Source: Multifurca ochricompacta | Taxonomy: Eukaryota > Basidiomycota > Agaricomycetes > Russulales > Russulaceae | Length of the DNA: 29,086 bases | NCBI GenBank assembly: GCA_022496185.1 | Contig: WTXG01000374.1 | Coordinates: 1 to 29,086, forward strand | Reading direction: 5' to 3' | Shown here: positions 8,724 to 17,053 of the stretch, piece by piece | How positions within the stretch are numbered: the first letter of the stretch is position 1 | Layout of the letters: each line of letters opens with the position of its first letter | Translations under genes and position numbers: made by a program | The notes under the pieces: generated by a model | Databases searched by the model: none | The model's input: only the letters and a program-made list of their open reading frames with translations | What the model was told of the DNA's origin: nothing

Positions 8724-9301
8724 TGTCACAGCCAGGTGCTAACTGTGTGCAAGTCAATTCGCATCAGGGAGGTTAAATCAAGTGTCAATGCTTCAAGGTG
8801 ATCACCAAGTCGTTCAAGCTCTGTAGGTCACAGTGGGCGCACATGTGAGTCGAAATTGGACAGAGACGCGCAGTCCTGTCACTAGATACTGGGGATGAAG
8901 ACTCCTAAGGCGCGGCTTAGGGGTTCAAGTGGAATCAAGGTTTCTGTCTGATATGGAACACCTGTATTGGCACAGGAGAACAGACTTGGTCTGTCTCTGT
9001 GAACTGGTAGGTCTTTAAATACAGAGATATTGACAGTAATCTAACATAACTATCTAGGCCTATGATGACTGATAGGACTGGGTCATAGCTATGTCACAGC
9101 TACATCATGGAGGGGTGAGCAGTCTGGGCAAACCAGTGGGAGATGTAGGTGGATAAGGAGGGGCTACGTCATTAGAAGTCATACTAGTCTAGATGTAAAT
9201 AAAAAGAAAGGCCTAATATGTATAGGCTTGGAGTGATAAGTGATGAAACACCAAAATGCGAGGTTGAATGGTGAAATGCAGAGTTGAAAATACATGTTAC
9301 A
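8724..9301 (-). repeat. 3' LTR of element B (578 bp)
   Basis: On the minus strand it begins TGTAACATG after the polypurine tract and ends GGCTGTGACA. Its core (AAGTCTGTTCT, AATACAGGTGT, CCACTTGAAC, TCCCCAGTA) is shared with the plus-strand LTR of C, and both end in GCACCTGGCTGTGACA. TATTTAAA (minus, from 9021) lies 34 bases before AAGTCTGTTCT (8987-8977), the predicted transcript start. Confidence 0.8.
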
Positions 9302-9314
9302 TTACCCCCTCCTT
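9302..9314 (-). other. Polypurine tract of element B
   Basis: The minus strand reads AAGGAGGGGGTAA directly before the LTR's TGTAACA. Confidence 0.8.
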
Positions 9315-9341
9315 ATGGTTGTGCTTGCCCCCAAGCACCCC

Positions 9342-10448
9342 TTAGTCACTATGTGTAAGATTGATAATGCGGGGTGGGGTACGGCGCAGGCAATGACAAC
9401 GAGGTAGGTAGGTGCTGCCAATACTGCCCGCTTGGAGGATGGCGCGTAGTTTGGGGTGCGGGGCGTATTGGGTGGCTTCTTCTGGGTGCATGTGTCGATT
9501 GTTAGTATAGGCATATGTGAGGAATGGGAATAATCAATGGTACATGTCCCCCCTTGAGAGGGCGTGAACCACTAGTTGGATATCTTGATTTGTGTGATCA
9601 GCTTGACAGCACCAATGGGCTAATTTGGAGTGAGCTTGATCCAAGTGTCTAGTAGTGTAGCGATAATGAGAGACCTCGGCCCAAGCACCTGGGTCCTGTA
9701 GATCATCCAGTGCTGTGCTAACCAGTGGAGTGAATGTCTGCTCTGCCTTGAACAGACGTTGTTGGAATCATGTAAGAACTGGGTTTGATCCTCGAGTGAA
9801 ACACAGATAAGGTTGAGCATAGAGGGGTAGGTAAGTGATTGGCTGTCCCACTCTCATCATGAGGGCGATGCATGGATTGGCACAATGGTACTCGAAAGCC
9901 CACCATCAGGCAACATTGACTCAGCCTTCATAGTCGGAGATGCGGTGGTCAATGTAATTGGGGGTGTATTCATGATTGCATTGAAAGGGTGGAGGAGGGG
10001 ATTCGTACTCAGTAGTCACACATGCTGCTGCATTAACTTCAGTTACTGTTTGTTCTACTACAGCTTCATCAGGGAGTTGTCCTAGCTCTGGAGTGACTGG
10101 CCAATAGACTGCAGCTTCATCTGTGATTTCCAGAGGGGCATAGATAGCTTCCAGATGTGCCCTAGCTTCCTGAAGCATAGCAAGAACCCTAGTCCGAACC
10201 TCAAGCTCTAGATCTTGATTCTGTGCAGTTAGTGTGATCACATTAGCTACATTCTGTGAGGGATCATCTATCATGGGGAAGGAAGGGTGTGGTGGAGGTG
10301 TTAGACTTGCTGGGGTGGCAGGAAGTGTTGGGGCATCCATAGGTTGTCTAAGGGCTGCCTTAGTTGCTGCATCATTTATTGCTGTGATAGTCTGGCCAAT
10401 GATGGTGGGTTCTGTGGTATGGATGGGAGTGTGTTGGGATGTAGTCAT
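9342..10448 (-). pseudogene. Element B third ORF (ORF3) downstream of pol
   Basis: A single frame runs from an ATG at 10448 (MTTSQHTPIH) to a TAA at 9344-9342, about 368 codons. It is interrupted only by TGA at 9921-9923, 9906-9908, 9768-9770 and 9534-9536. The N-terminal third is rich in Pro, Thr and Ala. A helical, heptad-like stretch follows (LEVRTRVLAMLQEARAHLEA). The C-terminal half has more helix and a GDMYH motif that lines up with GDAYQ in the ORF3 of element E. It ends with a basic CHCLRRTPPR segment. The ORF starts 131 bases after the chromodomain stop and ends 28 bases before the polypurine tract. I do not recognise a family. Structural or RNA-binding roles are guesses. Confidence 0.7.
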
Positions 10449-10578
10449 TCTTGGAGTGTTTTGCGGTTGTTTGGAAACAGAAAGGTGGGTTGTGTGCTTG
10501 TTGTGGGCCAGAATGAAGGTCTTGAGTGGGATAGGGAAGGGGAGAAACAGAAAATTCGCCCCCCATTTAAGGACAGCA

Positions 10579-13500
10579 TCAACCCTGATGCTGTGGGAGA
10601 GAACTATGATACTGTGTGAGGAGGTCCAGGGCGTGACAGTCATCCTGATTGACCCAGGAGTTCTTGCTTGCTGGATAGCCAACCCAGCTGACCAGGTATT
10701 GTAATTTCTTATTACAACCTATGAGTCTGTGGTTCAGGATGGAGGCAACTTCGTATTCTTCCTCCTGATTAATCAGATCAGGTGGGGGATGCAAAAAGTT
10801 GGGGCCATGGGCATCTGTTTCACAATAGGGTGATAGGAGATTGATGTGGAAGACATTATGTATCTTCATGTGTGAAGGTAATGATAGGCAATAAGTGATG
10901 GGGGAGATCTGGGTTGAGATTGTGAAAGGGCCATAATGTCATGGGGTGAGTTTAGTTGAGGGAAAGTGTGTCTTGAGGTGTTTACCTTCTAGCCAAACTT
11001 GAAAGCCAACAGAAAAGGTGGGCTGGGGTGGTGGAGACATGTGTGATCGGAATGCCTCTTCTGCTCGAGTGCATGCTGCCAAAAGATTTTGAATTCGAGC
11101 ATCTACTTGTGGGACATCCATGTCCACTGCCTGGGCACTCCAGGTAAGAGTAGTTCCATGGAGTAAAGCGTGTGGTGTTAGCTTAGTTTTTTCGTGCAGC
11201 CAAGAGTTATGAACATATTTGGCCAGCAGCAGGTAATGGGGCCATTGATGTTGATCATTGCCGAGCCATAAGCATAGGTATTGTTCAAGCCAAAGATTCA
11301 TTTGTTCACTCAAACCGTCTGTCTGAGGATGGAACACTGTTGATAAATTTTGTTGGATTTGCAGGACTTTTGCAAGTGCATGTGAGAAGTGAGACATAAA
11401 TCAGGGATTGTGATCAGAGATAATTCGTTGTGGGACACCAAAGAATGGAAAAATATGTTGATGGTATAGTGTGGCTATCCCTTCGCCTGTGATGTCTTTG
11501 AGCATGGGATAAATCTTGTGGACTTCGAGCATCCTTGATTGACAATCATGAGTACCACATCATATCTACCTGACAGGGGAAGATCCATAATGAGATCCAT
11601 AGCAACATACTGAAACGGACCAGCAGAAGCTGGTACATCTAGCAGGAAGGAAGGGGCCTTTTTTGTAAGCTTTGGCTTATTTTCTTGGCATTTAGTGCAT
11701 CCTTGGATGTAATCTTGTATGAATTCTTGTAAGCTGGTACCTGAATATTCTTGCTGGACTTTTTGCATTGTCTTATCTATCCCTGGGTGTCCTGCTAGTA
11801 CGTGGTCATGATGCCATTGGAGGATCTCACAGTGTTTGACTAAGGTTCCAGGAAATGGGAGCTTGGCATCAGAGATTGCATGGATGAACAGATCAGCAGG
11901 TAGGACAGTGATTTCATCATTGTCATCCTCACCCTGATCAGCATCGGGTTGGCATGAGAGCATATCTGCAATGGTGTGTAATTTTCCTGGGACATGTTCA
12001 AGTGAAAACTTGAAGTCAGCAAGCTCTTGGAGCCATTGAGCCTGTTGTTGATTTAGCTTCTGGGGTTCTTTAAAATATTGCAAATTGTTATGATCTGTGC
12101 AGATTTGAACTTTGTGTCTTGCCTCCAGAAGGTACTGACGCCAGGATTGGAGGGCAACTATGACCGCAAACAATTCCTGATCGTAAATGTCCCAGTTCCT
12201 TTGAGTCGCATCCAGGGTTTTTGACAAGTAGGCCACAGGATGAAGGTGGCCTTCATGGTCTTTTTGGCTGAGAGTGGCACCTAGAGCATATCCAGACACA
12301 TCTGTGTCTACAATGAAAGGTTTGTTGAAGTTGGGTTGTGCCAGAACTGGTTGTGAGGTGACCCACTGTTTCAATGTATCAAAGGCATCCTGCTCCTGAC
12401 TTGTCCAGTGCCATGGGTTTTTCGTGCTTGTGAGCACATTCAGGGGTGCTGCAATCTTACTAAACCCCTGAATAAAGCAACAATAAAACTGACAGAATCC
12501 AAGGAATGAATGGACTTCCTTGATGGTGGTAGGTGTTTTCCAGGTGGCGACTCCTTCCACTTTGATGGGATCCATATGCACCTGATTAGCCTCCAGAATG
12601 AGTCCGAGATATTCAATGCGTGTTTGTTCAAAGGAACACTTTTCCAGTTTGAGATATAGATCTAGGTTGTTGAGTTTGTCTAAGATGCAATGCACTTTAT
12701 GGTGATGGTTTTGAAGATCTTGATCAGTATGGATCAGGATATCATCCATATAGACCATAAACCAAGCCCTTCCTGAGGCATCATGCTCATTTAGTTCTTC
12801 TCTAAATTCTGCATTCATCATTGTTTGAAATGTTGCAGGAGAGTTTGTCAAGCCAAAAAACATGACATTGGGTTCATAGAGGCCATGATTTGTTTTGAAA
12901 GCTGCCTTCCATCGATCTTCCAGTGCTATCCGAATGTTATTGTAACCCCATCGGATATCCATCTTTGTAAAAAGCGTGCTTCCTCAAACATGATCAATAA
13001 GCTCAGGAATCAGTGGGAGTGGGTATGTATTCCAAATAGTCCAGTCATTCAATTTTTGGTAGTCCTGGACCAGTCATAATTTTCCATCCTTCTTCTTGAT
13101 AAAAAAGAATGGAGAAGCATAAGGGGACTTCAACTCTTGTATGTACCCCTTCTGCAAATGTTCCTCCAGGAAGATGTTTAATGTGTCTTGTTCTCCTGGT
13201 CCAAGCGGATAGATCTTGCAATCCAAGGTTGCAGGGGCATCTGGCTTTAATTCAATCCTATGATCCCAAGGCCATGAGGCTGGGAACCTTTGTGCTTCCT
13301 CATTGCTAAAGACCTTTTGGTGCTGATGATACTCCTGTGGTACAATCTGATCCCAAGATCTTTCTGTCTTATCTTTTGCTTTGATGGCCAATTCCTGTGC
13401 AATATTAAGGCAGGAGATCCGTTCATCTGGTACAGTGAAGGAAATTAACTGTGCAAGTTGTCCTGAGGTCCAATTGATACTGGGGTTGCTAGCTGCAAAC

Positions 13501-13872
13501 CATGGATATCCAAGGATCATATCATCTATTCCAATGGACGCTATGTAGAATTGGTGTCATTGGGTGTCTTCTGCAGTGGTAATAAGGAGATCCATGCATT
13601 GATCTATTTTGTTTGTAGCATTAGGAGAGCCATCCACATTTTGTAACTTCTTGGGAATTGTTAATTGTTTTATGGTGAGTCGATATTTGATTACTGCTCA
13701 GTAGCTGATAAAATTCTTGGTTGCACCACTGTCCACTAGTGCTTCTATTGTGGCCTTTCGATTCACTCCATGTAAGGGAACAAACAATTTCATTGATTTG
13801 AGTGGTGATCTAAATACATGGTGTGAGACTAGAGCCTAAATGAAGGCCACATCATTCAGGTGATATAAAAAT
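10579..13872 (-). pseudogene. pol: Element B pol: protease, RT, RNase H, integrase, chromodomain
   Basis: Protease has VDSGATKNFI near 13720. RT runs from [17 protein letters not shown] through MDIRWGYNNIRI and FFGLTNSPATFQ to YMDD (codons 12741-12752). RNase H has VDTDVSGYALG, YDQELFAV and CTDHNNL. Integrase has the HHDH...CTKC zinc finger, MDLIMDLPLSG, DHNP and HPQTDGLSE, so its catalytic residues survive. The chromodomain (LQYLVSWVGYP) ends at 10579. TGA stops at 13698, 13557, 13074, 12984, 11401 and 10939 (plus-strand first bases) sit where relatives have arginine or could have had CGA. A TAG lies at 13836-13838 and a one-base loss near 11483. Pol is in the -1 frame relative to gag. Confidence 0.9.
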
Positions 13873-14225
13873 CCTCATTCCCTTTGAATTGGTCTTGCAG
13901 CTCAAGACATTGCTCATCTGTCATTGTCTTTAGGACCATGGCAAGTGTTGACATGCTGATGGTGGGGGTGACCAACACTGGGGAAGTTGCGGGCATTCCA
14001 TTAGATCCATTGGGTACCGCCGCAGTTGTGGGTGGGACTTCCAAGATGGTGGCAGTCCGGGCCAAGCTATTTGGGCTTGATCGGGGTTTTCTATTGGGGC
14101 AATCTTGAACCAAATGCTCTTGTCGTCCACACTCAAAGCATCGTCCTTCCTTTCAGTACTGTTCCTTTTCCTCTGTGGTTGTGATGGTTTGCAGTTTGTG
14201 TGATGGTTTGTGACACGATTGTGAC
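13856..14225 (-). pseudogene. gag: Element B gag, C-terminal part with zinc knuckle
   Basis: The frame reads QYxKEGRCFECGRQEHLVQDC, a C-x2-C-x4-H-x4-C knuckle encoded at 14140-14099, which binds RNA during packaging. It is preceded by a TGA (14153-14155) between QY and KEG and followed by a Pro/Thr/Ser-rich tail ending KGNEDFYIT-stop at 13856. Upstream, the frame hits TAA exactly at 14226-14230, where the LTR of element C begins (tgttatg), so the gag is cut by C and its N-terminal domain lies outside the window. Confidence 0.8.
13868..13874 (-). promoter_or_regulatory. Candidate -1 frameshift site of element B (GGATTTT)
   Basis: The minus strand reads G GAT TTT in the gag phase, four codons before the gag stop. 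The protease frame is -1 relative to gag. The same string is found at the same junction in D and E. It resembles the GGAUUUA pro-pol site of a mouse retrovirus. Confidence 0.6.
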
Positions 14226-14767
14226 TGTTATGTCGCACGCATTTTTTTGATCATTGTCCCCAATTTCTTTACCATCTGTTATCTGTAGAGGGCGCAACCC
14301 CTCTTTTAGACTCTCATCCTATTCTATCTCACTCCAGGGCATAACCCCTGGAACCCATGACTACTAGGATTACTTATCAGAACCTTTTACTTGGTTTATG
14401 CCTTCTTGATGTGCCTCTCTCTGATGTGCCTTCTATAACATGTATTTAGACTACTAGGTTACAGGGACAGACCTTAAGTCTGTTCTCTTGTATCTAATAC
14501 AGGTGTATTTGACTTCACAGAACTCCACTTGAACTCCCTAAGTGGCAGCTTAAGGAGCCTTCTCCCCAGTAAGCTCAGCAGGGCATATTGCCACTGCCCT
14601 TCGACTTCATTTCCTGCACGCGCCCCCTCCATATTGTCGTGGGCACTTGAAACTTTGACCCAGCTTAGATCTTCTTTGCTAGAACCCGAATCTTGAGCGC
14701 GCCCGTATCTTGAGGGCCTTCAGACATCGAAAACGAGACTGGACGCAGCAGGCACCTGGCTGTGACA
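14226..14767 (+). repeat. 5' LTR of element C (about 542 bp)
   Basis: It starts TGTTATGTCGC and ends GGCTGTGACA, the same 3' end as the LTR of B. The middle shares AAGTCTGTTCT, AATACAGGTGT, CCACTTGAAC and TCCCCAGTA with B. The right end is fixed by the primer site two bases further on. The left end is less certain, and 14277 (tgttatctg) is a weaker alternative. Confidence 0.72.
14443..14486 (+). promoter_or_regulatory. LTR promoter of element C: TATA-like box and predicted start
   Basis: TATTTAGA at 14443 lies 32-33 bases before TAAGTCTGTTCT at 14475-14486, which is fully complementary to the primer site at 14770-14781. The spacing matches the other gypsy LTRs in the window. Confidence 0.6.
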
Positions 14768-14769
14768 TT

Positions 14770-14781
14770 AGAACAGACTTA
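14770..14781 (+). other. Self-priming site of element C
   Basis: AGAACAGACTTA starts two bases after the LTR and is the exact reverse complement of TAAGTCTGTTCT at 14475-14486, a 12-bp match. It fits priming by the transcript's own 5' end, as known for Tf1. Confidence 0.75.
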
Positions 14782-14887
14782 CAGATCTTAGAAATCGAAT
14801 TACTCACCCGACACCGCAAGGTGACGACGATGCATCTCCTTGCCTGACCCCTGATTAACGACGTCTTATTCCACAAGGGAACCCCAG

Positions 14888-16160
14888 ATGCCATCCGACA
14901 ATGAATCTCTTGAGTACCTGTTGCCGGAACGAGAACTAGAAGCAGAAGGGTCAGTAACACCACCCATTGAAATAACCTCACCTGTGACACGAAATTGCTT
15001 TGCCCTCCTTGCAAGCAACTCCCTGACCGAAAGCGTCTCCCGCGACGAACCTGTGAACCCCGACTTCCTTCTCGAATCTCGACCAGAAGCAAGACTTCTC
15101 CAGGACACCTCACCAACATCCATTGACACCCATCTTGCAGCTGTGGTGACTTCATTCCCATTCATCCTCCCCACACGATTAACTGACGACATTGAACCAG
15201 AGCTAAAAGGAAACGTGCGTTGGTTGGAGATCAGACAAGAGAATGCACCTTTCTGAGGATACTGGGTTCCTTATCGGACTACCCGTATTGCTGTCAACTT
15301 CTACCAAGGGACTTGGTATCACATCCGCCCTAATCAAGGACAGATAGAGGCCATCAGAGTAGCTCCTCACGAGACAGGACTCAACGCACCTAGCACCACC
15401 AGAACCCCACTAACCGAACAGGTCCTCCAGCCGCTATTCGAAGTGCTGCCCGCTGATACAGATTCCACAGAAATGACGACCCTTCCAGAACCACAACCTA
15501 AACAGAGACAACGTTCGGTTAGCCCAGACGACCCAGACGAAGGACCTACTGCAATACTTGCCACACCAAAAGAAAGCACGACCGGAGGACGAATTGAAGG
15601 GGTACCACCCCTGTTCTTCAATGGAAACTGAGCAACAGCCGACGACTGGTGGACCCAGGTAGAACTTCATATCTTCTTGAATACCGAGGCCACAGTCATG
15701 AAGAACGAGATATCAAAAATATCATACATATTGGCCTTGATTAGAGGCCCCAAGGTTAGCCGATGGGTGACGGAACAAATGAGGTGGTTAGCCAACGTGT
15801 CCCGCTCCAAAATTCTAGAGCTGCACCCATGGGAGAAATTCCAACAAATGTTCCTGACAGCCTTTGCCGACGTAGCTGCCAGACAAAAGGCATTACAGGA
15901 ATTAGCAAATTTGAGAATGACAGGTGGAAATATCGATGACTACATAGCCGACTTCTGAAGTCTCGCCGCTTGAGCCGAGTTGTACCTGGATGACCCCGCA
16001 ACACGCCAAAACTTCCTCAAAGGGTTGCCACGAAAACTTGTGCAAACCATGGTAACCCAGGACACCCCCCAGACATTTGACAACATGGCAGAATCGGCAC
16101 GAAAGCATCACGCCAACTGGATTTTTATGCAGCGTATGTTTGGCAATAAAGTACCAATCG
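14888..16160 (+). pseudogene. gag: Element C gag, interrupted by TGA codons and by element D
   Basis: One frame from the ATG at 14888 (MPSDNESLEYLL) runs to the insertion of D and is broken only by TGA at 15254, 15629, 15956 and 15971. Features are an acidic N-terminus, a GYWVPYRTTRIAVNFYQGTW block with WYHIRP after it, a Pro/Glu linker, and the retrotransposon gag (capsid) domain: PLFFNGN, DDWWTQVELHI, ISYILALIRGP, FQQMFLTAFADVAAR, NIDDYIADF, RQNFLKGLP. The stops at NGN-stop-ATADDW, ADF-stop-SLAA and SLAA-stop-AEL fall where arginine is common in this family. The bases 14782-14887 are leader without a gene. The C-terminal zinc knuckle should lie beyond D. Confidence 0.82.
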
Positions 16161-16745
16161 TGTTACAACCTCTACCGTCTGCCCCCGTTTTCTTTCTACT
16201 CCCCAACAACGACCCCTCCCTGCCACCCACTTTGCACTTCTCGATCACGTCTCCATCGTGGGATCCATCACATGCCTTACTTCCATCCCCGTGACCCGCT
16301 TTGTACTTGTTGATGCAACATTTGCTTATGTTTGACTTGTTATCTTGTTATCGCCTTATCTTTATGACCGGACACTTACTTAATACCCTATCAGAAGCTC
16401 GACTTTACGCCGTCCGCTTCCATATATTTGGGCCCACTTGACTCTGTACCCTTATCTTGTAGACGCCCATCGAGTTACGTATATAAGTCCGCTGTAGCTA
16501 CACTGTAGACCTCAGACTTGACTTATTGAATACATCGGTGCCTGTCTTCTGGACATCCCTTTGATCTCTGACTCAGTTGTCTCGAGTACTTCTGGTACTT
16601 TTCCGTTCAACATCGTCTTAGGGAGCGCCCCTTTGACTTTGACTCATCCCACTTCAACTCCAAGAGGCCTTATTGGTTTCTTACCTGAACCTACGAATCG
16701 CGCTGTCACACAAGTCGTGTGGAACGTCCCGCACCGGGCGTAACA
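16161..16745 (+). repeat. 5' LTR of element D (585 bp)
   Basis: It starts TGTTACAACC and ends GGGCGTAACA, and is related along its length to the LTRs of A and E. The primer site begins at 16748, which fixes the right end and shows it is the 5' LTR. Confidence 0.88.
16480..16524 (+). promoter_or_regulatory. LTR promoter of element D: TATA box and predicted start
   Basis: TATATAAG at 16480-16487 lies 34 bases before AGACTTGACTT (16514-16524). That 11-mer is exactly complementary to the primer site at 16748-16758, which suggests that it is the 5' end of the transcript. Confidence 0.72.
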
Positions 16746-16747
16746 TC

Positions 16748-16758
16748 AAGTCAAGTCT
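16748..16758 (+). other. Self-priming site of element D
   Basis: AAGTCAAGTCT, two bases after the LTR, is the exact reverse complement of 16514-16524. Tf1 is known to prime from the first 11 bases of its own mRNA in this way. No match to a tRNA 3' end was recognised. Confidence 0.8.
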
Positions 16759-16764
16759 CTCATC

Positions 16765-17053
16765 GTGGCTTCCAGCCGCAGTCGGACCTTGTTTAAAGAA
16801 GAGCTCATCGAACGAAGAGACGAGAATAATCTTTCGCAGCAGACACTTGGTTCTGCCGCCTGGAAAGATTTTGAGTCCGAGTTTGGATACTACGTCTATC
16901 ACGATGGAAGATACCAACCGGTAGAATACGACGACGAGAAGAGGGTTTGGTATTGCATCCAATATTCGGACAGCCGACACTCTTGGGTACTACAGGACCC
17001 GCCCCACCGAATTCGGATTAGGACCGTGGAGAGAAAATCCCCCAGCCATTGTC
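16765..17053 (+). pseudogene. gag: Element D gag N-terminal extension without an AUG
   Basis: Frame 1 is open from the end of the LTR (TAA at 16741-16743) and encodes SRTLFKEELIERRDENNL and then FGYYVYHDGRYQPVEYDDEK and VWYCIQYSDSRHSWV. There is no in-frame ATG before the one at 17054. Element E encodes almost the same protein at 25981-25700, with most base differences in third positions (for example TTT/TTC, GAG/GAA, CGA/CGC), which points to selection on protein. In D the frame then slips near 16987 and 17010 relative to E. Start at GTG 16765, another near-cognate codon, or splicing from an upstream AUG are all possible. Confidence 0.6.

Larger units (their letters stand above)
8724..14225 (-). 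mobile_element. Element B: old Ty3/gypsy chromovirus, cut by C
   Basis: Reading leftwards it has the end of gag with a CCHC knuckle, protease, RT, RNase H, integrase, chromodomain, a third ORF, polypurine tract and 3' LTR. It is CpG-poor compared with D and E. I count eleven internal TGA stops and one TAG in otherwise continuous frames. Its gag is cut at 14226 by the LTR of element C. The 5' LTR and gag start should lie beyond C, outside the window. Confidence 0.88.
14226..16160 (+). mobile_element. Element C: 5' part of a Ty3/gypsy element, cut by D
   Basis: LTR, self-complementary primer site, leader and gag follow in order, then the LTR of element D breaks gag at 16161. The left boundary is set by the point where the gag frame of B fails. 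gtgac (14221-14225) is the predicted target duplication. The LTR belongs to the same broad group as that of B. Gag has four internal TGA codons and no other stops in its frame. Confidence 0.8.

Noticed and set aside
10234..10704. A 156-codon plus-strand frame opposite the third ORF and chromodomain of element B.
   Set aside because: It lies antisense to a long frame with chromodomain homology, its composition (Val, Gly, Cys rich) is that of a reverse-strand shadow, and no motif is visible.
14277..14767. Left end of the LTR of C at 14277 (tgttatctg).
   Set aside because: The gag frame of B stays sensible up to 14226 and then hits TAA inside tgttatg. Starting there also gives an LTR length close to that of B. 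14277 remains a fallback.
14888..16160. TGA codons in the gag of C as recoded sense codons (selenocysteine or a variant genetic code).
   Set aside because: TGA serves as the natural stop elsewhere (gag of B, RNase H of G), the codons fall at varied arginine-like sites in dead elements, and D of the same superfamily keeps an open frame without them. Deamination is simpler.
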